Source: Candidatus Riesia pediculicola
Lineage (GTDB): Bacteria > Pseudomonadota > Gammaproteobacteria > Enterobacterales > Enterobacteriaceae
Direction: 5' to 3'
Assembly (NCBI RefSeq): GCF_002073915.1
Contig: NZ_CP012841.1
Span: forward strand, 504,905 to 568,904
DNA length: 64,000 nt
Below, in pieces: positions 59,929-64,000 of the stretch; within the stretch, counting starts at the first letter, position 1; each line of letters begins with the position of its first letter. The notes under the pieces are model-generated. The model did no database searches. It saw nothing but the letters and a program-made list of their open reading frames with translations, and was not told the origin of the DNA. Made by a program: the position numbers and the translations under genes.

Positions 59929-60000
59929 TCCTCCATAGTTCAGATGGTAGAACGGCGGACTGTTAATCCGTATGCACTGGTTCGAATCCAGTTGGAGGAG
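59929..60000 (+). tRNA. asnT: tRNA-Asn (GTT anticodon)
   Basis: A 72-nt cloverleaf: acceptor TCCTCCA/TGGAGGA, D stem GTTC/GAAC, anticodon stem GCGGA/TCCGT with loop CTGTTAA (anticodon GTT at 59962-59964), variable loop of four bases (five in E. coli), T arm ACTGG-TTCGAAT-CCAGT, discriminator G. It is nearly identical to E. coli tRNA-Asn. CCA is not encoded. It sits in the unique spacer of the inverted repeat and so stays single-copy while its neighbours are doubled. The symbol follows the E. coli family and does not imply a specific orthologue. Confidence 0.96.
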
Positions 60001-60065
60001 TTTTATTTTTTTAGATAGAATTAAAAAATTCCGTAAGAAACTCGAAATTAATTTGATCAAATGAA

Positions 60066-60551
60066 CTAAAAGGGAATATCGTCATCAAATTCTATCGATT
60101 CTTCCTTGCCTTCTTCATTTGAACTTGAATCGACGATCTTTTCAGAAGTCTTTTGTTTCTCCCAAATCGATGGTTTATCTCTTTGAGAAAGATCTTGATG
60201 ATTTTTAGTACCCAACATTCTCATCGTACCGCCGATATTCACAATAACTTCGGTATTGTATCGATCTTGCCCGTTTTGATCCTGCCATTTTCTAGTTTGC
60301 AAAGAACCTTCGATATAAACCTGAGATCCTTTTCTTAAATGTTCTCCAGATACCTCTGCTAGTTTGCCAAATATGACAACTCTATGCCATTCTGTTCTTT
60401 CTCTCATTTCTCCGGTTTGCTTATCTTTCCAATTTTCAGAAGTAGCTAGAGACAAATTCGCTACAGCGTTTCCGTTAGGCATATATCGAATCTCTGGATC
60501 CTGACCTAAATAACCAATTAATATTACCTTATTTATACCTCTACTAGCCAT
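60066..60551 (-). CDS. ssb: Single-stranded DNA-binding protein, right copy
   Basis: Second ssb, encoding a protein identical over all 161 residues to the copy at 59340-59825, with the same OB fold, DDDIPF tail and ribosome-binding site. It is transcribed towards tRNA-Asn, opposite in direction to the tRNA. Identity of flanking non-coding bases shows that it is part of the repeat rather than an old paralogue. Confidence 0.96.
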   Translation of the reverse strand: MASRGINKVILIGYLGQDPEIRYMPNGNAVANLSLATSENWKDKQTGEMRERTEWHRVVIFGKLAEVSGEHLRKGSQVYIEGSLQTRKWQDQNGQDRYNTEVIVNIGGTMRMLGTKNHQDLSQRDKPSIWEKQKTSEKIVDSSSNEEGKEESIEFDDDIPF

Positions 60552-60720
60552 TTATAATTACTCCTAAATTTTGATTACTTCATCTTTCGTGGAATCGCAA
60601 CAAAAAAAACAAACAAAATTCATAAAGAAAACAGATATTCCTTATTATATAAATATGAGAATAAAAAGGACAATTTTTTTTAAAAGTTTTTATATTACAA
60701 AAATCAAAAACCATCTTTTT

Positions 60721-62133
60721 TCATACTATTTTTACATTCTCATCATAAAACCGATTGTCTTTAAAATTGAGAATTTTCACTTCTCCTACATAACGAAATA
60801 TATTTTCGATCCAAGACGAACATATTTTTGTCGATATAAAAACATCTGGTTTAATTTTCCTAACAATATTTTCTGGACTTTTTTCTTTAAATGGAATAAT
60901 CCAATCTACTGATTTCAACTGTAATAAAATTTCCATTGTATTTTCCGTGGAATAGAAAGTATTCTTCAATTTTAATCTCTCGATAGATGTATCAATGTTG
61001 ATCGCAACGATCAGTCGATCCCCAAAGTTACGAGCTCTGTTAAGATATCGAACATAAGTAAGATGAATCTCGTCCAAGTATCCGACCACCATTACAATTT
61101 TTTCTTTTAAGAACTTACAAATATTTACAGTATTTTTTATTTGATCTTCCCGAAGAATACCAAAAAATCTACAGCTTCTTTCATAGAATCTTCTTTTCAA
61201 TTCTTCTATTGAAACATCAGAAGTATTTTCTTTTTCTACAACGATAGAAGCAGCAATATTGGATAAAAAACAAGATTGATCTAAACTTAATTCAGAAGAA
61301 GAGAAAGCTACCGCCAAAGTAGCAATCATGGTATCTCCAGCTCCAGTAACATTCTTTACATTTCTTACAAAAGACGGTAAATATAATTTATGTTCTTTGT
61401 TAGACAATAACAAAATTCCTTTTTCAGAAAGTGTGATCAATATGCTTTCCAAAGATAAACTACGAATCATCTCAAAACCCTTTTTCTCCATTTCAGAATT
61501 GTTTGAACATTTTCCAACAACCAATTCAAACTCATCCAAATTAGGTGTAAGCATGGTAGATTCTTTATATTTCTCAAAATTTTTTCCATAAGGATCAACT
61601 AAAACTGGTATTTTATAATTCCTAGCGAGATCAATTATTTTAGAAGTTTCATATAAAGCTCCTTTTCCATAATCAGATAATACAATGACTTGCGCGAAAG
61701 AAATTCTTTTTTTTACCTTTTCTAAGATATACGAAACATATTCAGAACATTTTTCTTTTATTTTTTCTTCAAAATCCATTCGAGCGATTTGTTGATTTTT
61801 GGAAAAAATTCTAAATTTGGTTACTGTTAAATAATTTGGAAGAACGATAAGATCGAAGAGAATTTTTAACCTGACTAATTCACTTCTAACAATTTCAGAT
61901 GATTCATCGTTTCCAACCAAACCGATCAAAAAAACTCTTGCTCCTAATCTGGATGCATTGACTGCAACGTTGGCAGCTCCTCCTAATTTAGACAATCTAC
62001 TCTTTATATTAACTGTAGGAATTGGAGCTTCTTTTGAAATTTTTTCAGTTATTCCATACCAATAATTATCTAAAATAATATCTCCGATCACTAAAATTCT
62101 GTTTTTTTCAAAATTGGGAATAGAAAATTTCAT
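60721..62133 (-). CDS. hldE: HldE, right copy, same degenerate adenylyltransferase domain
   Basis: Identical 470-residue product to the copy at 57758-59170. It has the same intact kinase motif NVTGAGDT and the same broken C-terminal motif HLTY in place of HxGH. Duplication has therefore not restored a functional second domain; either the damage predates the duplication or the copies are homogenised. Confidence 0.93.
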   Translation of the reverse strand: MKFSIPNFEKNRILVIGDIILDNYWYGITEKISKEAPIPTVNIKSRLSKLGGAANVAVNASRLGARVFLIGLVGNDESSEIVRSELVRLKILFDLIVLPNYLTVTKFRIFSKNQQIARMDFEEKIKEKCSEYVSYILEKVKKRISFAQVIVLSDYGKGALYETSKIIDLARNYKIPVLVDPYGKNFEKYKESTMLTPNLDEFELVVGKCSNNSEMEKKGFEMIRSLSLESILITLSEKGILLLSNKEHKLYLPSFVRNVKNVTGAGDTMIATLAVAFSSSELSLDQSCFLSNIAASIVVEKENTSDVSIEELKRRFYERSCRFFGILREDQIKNTVNICKFLKEKIVMVVGYLDEIHLTYVRYLNRARNFGDRLIVAINIDTSIERLKLKNTFYSTENTMEILLQLKSVDWIIPFKEKSPENIVRKIKPDVFISTKICSSWIENIFRYVGEVKILNFKDNRFYDENVKIV

Positions 62134-62628
62134 TTATTCTCCGTAAGATATATCACATAAATTAAAATACTAATCCTCAACATCCAGTGAGAAATATACA
62201 TGAAAGGTTGTTCTAAAATATTGGAATACATAATTTTTTCATGAAGTATCGAACTTTTCAGAAAAACGTTCTTTTAATTGAAAGACAAACCTATTTAAAA
62301 AAGATTATCAATTTTTTAAAAAACATCAATAGCTATTATTATCTTTATTGGTAAATTTCGAGATCTCTAAAGAGTTTTGAGATTTTTATACTTCACATAA
62401 ATCGTTTCTTGTTACTAGGCGTTAAATGATGAATTTATAAAATTCTCATTAATTAATCCAATTCATCTCGTATCAATAAGATAAAAAAACTAAGAAATTA
62501 AATATCTATTTCGAACAATATACGATATAAGAATTTGTAAACGCTTTTTTTAAAAAATCTGGTCATAGATTAACGAAAAAATTATACTGATCAAATCAGA
62601 AGATACGATTTTAACATATAACGACGAT
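62134..62628. other. cca-hldE divergent spacer, right copy
   Basis: Inverted copy of 57263-57757. No gene, RNA or clear hairpin is seen. Presumed promoters for the right-arm hldE (leftward) and cca (rightward). Confidence 0.45.
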
Positions 62629-63882
62629 ATGAAAATTTATTTAGTAGGAGGAGCTGTCAGAGATCAAATATTAGGGATGCCCATTTCAGATAGAGATTGG
62701 TTGGTCGTTGGAAGCAGCCCTCAAGAAATGATTCGACTGGGATTTCAACAGGTCGGCAGAGACTTTCCTGTATTTTTACATCCAGTTACTAAAGAGGAGT
62801 ATTCATTAGCAAGAATTGATCGAAAAATAGGATCCGGTCACACTGGTTTTCAATGTTTCAGTTCTCCTTCTGTAACTATTGAAGAAGATTTATATAGAAG
62901 AGATCTAACCATCAATGCAATTGCTAAAACAACAAAAAACAAAATCATAGACCCTTTTTTTGGAATCAAAGACATTCAAAAGAGAATCATAAGACATGTT
63001 TCTAATGCTTTTTCGGAAGATCCGATTAGAGTGCTAAGGACAGCCAGATTTTACGCAAAACTATCTGAATATTATTTCACCATTTATCATAAAACCTGGA
63101 AAATAATCGAAGAGATGGTTCAACAAGAAGACCTCAAAACAGTCAGCAAAGAGAGAGTTTGGATAGAAACTAAAAAAGCTTTATCTACTTCATCTCCAGA
63201 TTTATATTTTAAAATGCTTTTTCAATGTGGAGCTCTATCTGTACTTTTTCCAGAAATTCAAATTATTTTAACAAAATCTTTCAAAAAAAAGTCTTCACTT
63301 ACTTCTTTTATTGATCAAAAAGAATATATCTTTCTTGTTATTAAAAAATCAGCTTTGTTAACAAAAAGTATTGAAGTAAGATTCGCAGCTTTATGTAGTA
63401 ATTTTACTGTTTTTTTTTACGATAATCATATGAGTAATTCCAAAGAAAAAAAGATTAACTCAGCTGTTCAAATGGTTCGTAGTTTTTGCGATAGAATGTG
63501 TGTTCCAACTAAAACTAAAAAATTATCCGTTGCCATTGCTAAAGTTCATCAAAATGTTCAAAATATCCAAAATTCTTGCAGCAAAGAGGTTATCAAAATA
63601 TTTGATCAAATGGATGTTTGGAGAAAACCGAAAAATATAGATCAACTCATCACGGTATGTAAAGCTCATTACATTGTTAAAAATAGGCTGGAACTAGGAT
63701 GTTATTACCCACAAGGAGAATTATTAATGAAAATATTTAAGAAAGTATCGAAAAGCTCTTTAAAAATTGACTTTCAAAAAATGAAAAATAAAGAAATACG
63801 CGGGACAATCCTAAAGAACAGATTAAAAATAATAGAAAAAGTGATGAACTTAAAAAAAATAAGAAAAAATCATTTAAGATAA
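62629..63882 (+). CDS. cca: CCA-adding tRNA nucleotidyltransferase, right copy, HD motif lost
   Basis: Product identical over 417 residues to the copy at 56009-57262. The nucleotidyltransferase motifs GGAVRD and DRDW are intact, and the HD pair is likewise replaced by Ser257-Asn258. It is one base from the inverted folB 3' end. Confidence 0.94.
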   Translation: MKIYLVGGAVRDQILGMPISDRDWLVVGSSPQEMIRLGFQQVGRDFPVFLHPVTKEEYSLARIDRKIGSGHTGFQCFSSPSVTIEEDLYRRDLTINAIAKTTKNKIIDPFFGIKDIQKRIIRHVSNAFSEDPIRVLRTARFYAKLSEYYFTIYHKTWKIIEEMVQQEDLKTVSKERVWIETKKALSTSSPDLYFKMLFQCGALSVLFPEIQIILTKSFKKKSSLTSFIDQKEYIFLVIKKSALLTKSIEVRFAALCSNFTVFFYDNHMSNSKEKKINSAVQMVRSFCDRMCVPTKTKKLSVAIAKVHQNVQNIQNSCSKEVIKIFDQMDVWRKPKNIDQLITVCKAHYIVKNRLELGCYYPQGELLMKIFKKVSKSSLKIDFQKMKNKEIRGTILKNRLKIIEKVMNLKKIRKNHLR

Positions 63883-63883
63883 A

Positions 63884-64000
63884 TTATATATCTATTTTTC
63901 TTTCTAAACATACACCGACCGTTTTCGCTCTCGCTATAGCGTTAGGTTTAAATACCGTAACTTTTACCCAATTGCAAAAGAACTGATTGAACAGAATTCT
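63884..64000 (-). CDS. folB: Dihydroneopterin aldolase, right copy, 3' part (cut by window edge)
   Basis: The last 38 codons and stop of a second folB, identical to the matching part of the gene at 55654-56007 (PNAIARAKTVGV and the C terminus). The 5' part would lie at about 64001-64237. Whether the right copy is complete depends on where the repeat ends, which cannot be seen here. Confidence 0.85.
   Translation of the reverse strand, partial: RILFNQFFCNWVKVTVFKPNAIARAKTVGVCLERKIDI

Larger units (their letters stand above)
60021..64000 (-). repeat. Large inverted repeat, right arm
   Basis: Mirror copy of 55891-59870 beginning with TTAAAAAATT at 60021 and still matching at the last base of the window. 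It carries ssb, hldE, cca and the 3' part of folB in inverted order. The two arms are separated by 150 bp (59871-60020). Outer boundary unknown. Confidence 0.95.

Noticed and set aside
59871..60020. Spacer as the tip of a covalently closed hairpin telomere
   Set aside because: A hairpin end read through should show a loop of a few bases; 150 bp holding a complete tRNA gene with its own double-stranded promoter does not fit.
1..64000. CRISPR arrays, insertion sequences, prophage genes or riboswitches
   Set aside because: No spaced short direct repeats, transposase or phage proteins, or conserved riboswitch cores were seen on reading both strands.

Overview
The window is very AT-rich (well over two thirds A+T by eye), mostly single-copy housekeeping genes, with AT-rich spacers, no transposons, no phage genes and no CRISPR array. 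Nearly every protein reads as a shortened, Lys/Ile/Phe/Asn-rich version of an Escherichia coli protein, and several blocks keep E. coli gene order with the intervening genes deleted. This is the pattern of an obligate insect endosymbiont of Enterobacterales ancestry. The retained cofactor set (complete biotin genes bioA/bioBFCD, folate genes folE and folB, shikimate genes aroK and aroB, flavin activation by ribF, ubiquinone genes ubiD/ubiB/ubiE) points to a vitamin-provisioning symbiont of a blood feeder. A louse symbiont such as 'Candidatus Riesia' would fit, but there is no rRNA here to confirm it.

Layout. 1-1.5 kb: phosphate transporter pit (-). 1.5-2.5 kb: a gene-poor kilobase. 2.5-6.4 kb: aroK-aroB-rpe-trpS, the E. 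coli dam operon without damX, dam and gph. 6.5-13.1 kb (- strand): sodA, trkH, ubiD, ubiB, ubiE, the last four in E. coli order after large deletions. 14.1-28.3 kb: thrA (aspartokinase part only, with a frameshift), tal, dnaK, dnaJ, nhaA, rpsT(-), ribF, ileS, lspA, ispH, dapB, which is the E. coli 0-minute region collapsed to about 14 kb. 28.5-34 kb: a MepM-like murein endopeptidase, ptsI-ptsH(-), ligA. 34.1-41 kb: bioA(-)/bioBFCD, ybhL, rhtA(-). 41.4-50.2 kb: folE, metG(-), dcd, yegH(-), glyQ, glyS and a DedA-family protein(-). 50.2-54.4 kb (- strand): rpsU-dnaG-rpoD followed by tRNA-Ile(CAT). 54.6-59.8 kb: tsaD, folB, cca(-), hldE, ssb.

The most striking structure is a large inverted repeat. 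Positions 55891-59870 are mirrored by 60021-64000 (coordinates sum to 119891) around a 150-bp unique spacer that holds little more than a tRNA-Asn gene with a near-consensus promoter. The arms carry two complete copies each of ssb, hldE and cca plus the 3' part of folB, all checked parts are identical, and the repeat continues past the right edge. Two duplicated enzymes also show lost active-site motifs: the HD motif of Cca is Ser-Asn, and the HxGH motif of the HldE adenylyltransferase domain is HLTY.

Other points of interest: a T10 tract that puts the aspartokinase out of frame, a retained sigma-32 promoter before dnaK, a GC-rich hairpin between dnaK and dnaJ, loss of the BRCT domain from LigA and of the C-terminal dimer domain from MetG, and a FolE lacking the usual Arg-Gly after its HxC motif. 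Functionally, the window supplies replication and transcription factors (dnaG, rpoD, ligA, ssb), translation (ileS, trpS, metG, glyQS, rpsT, rpsU, tsaD, cca, two tRNAs), chaperones, peptidoglycan precursors and hydrolysis (aspartokinase, dapB, mepM), isoprenoid precursor (ispH), ion and phosphate transport (pit, trkH, nhaA), and the cofactor genes listed above.
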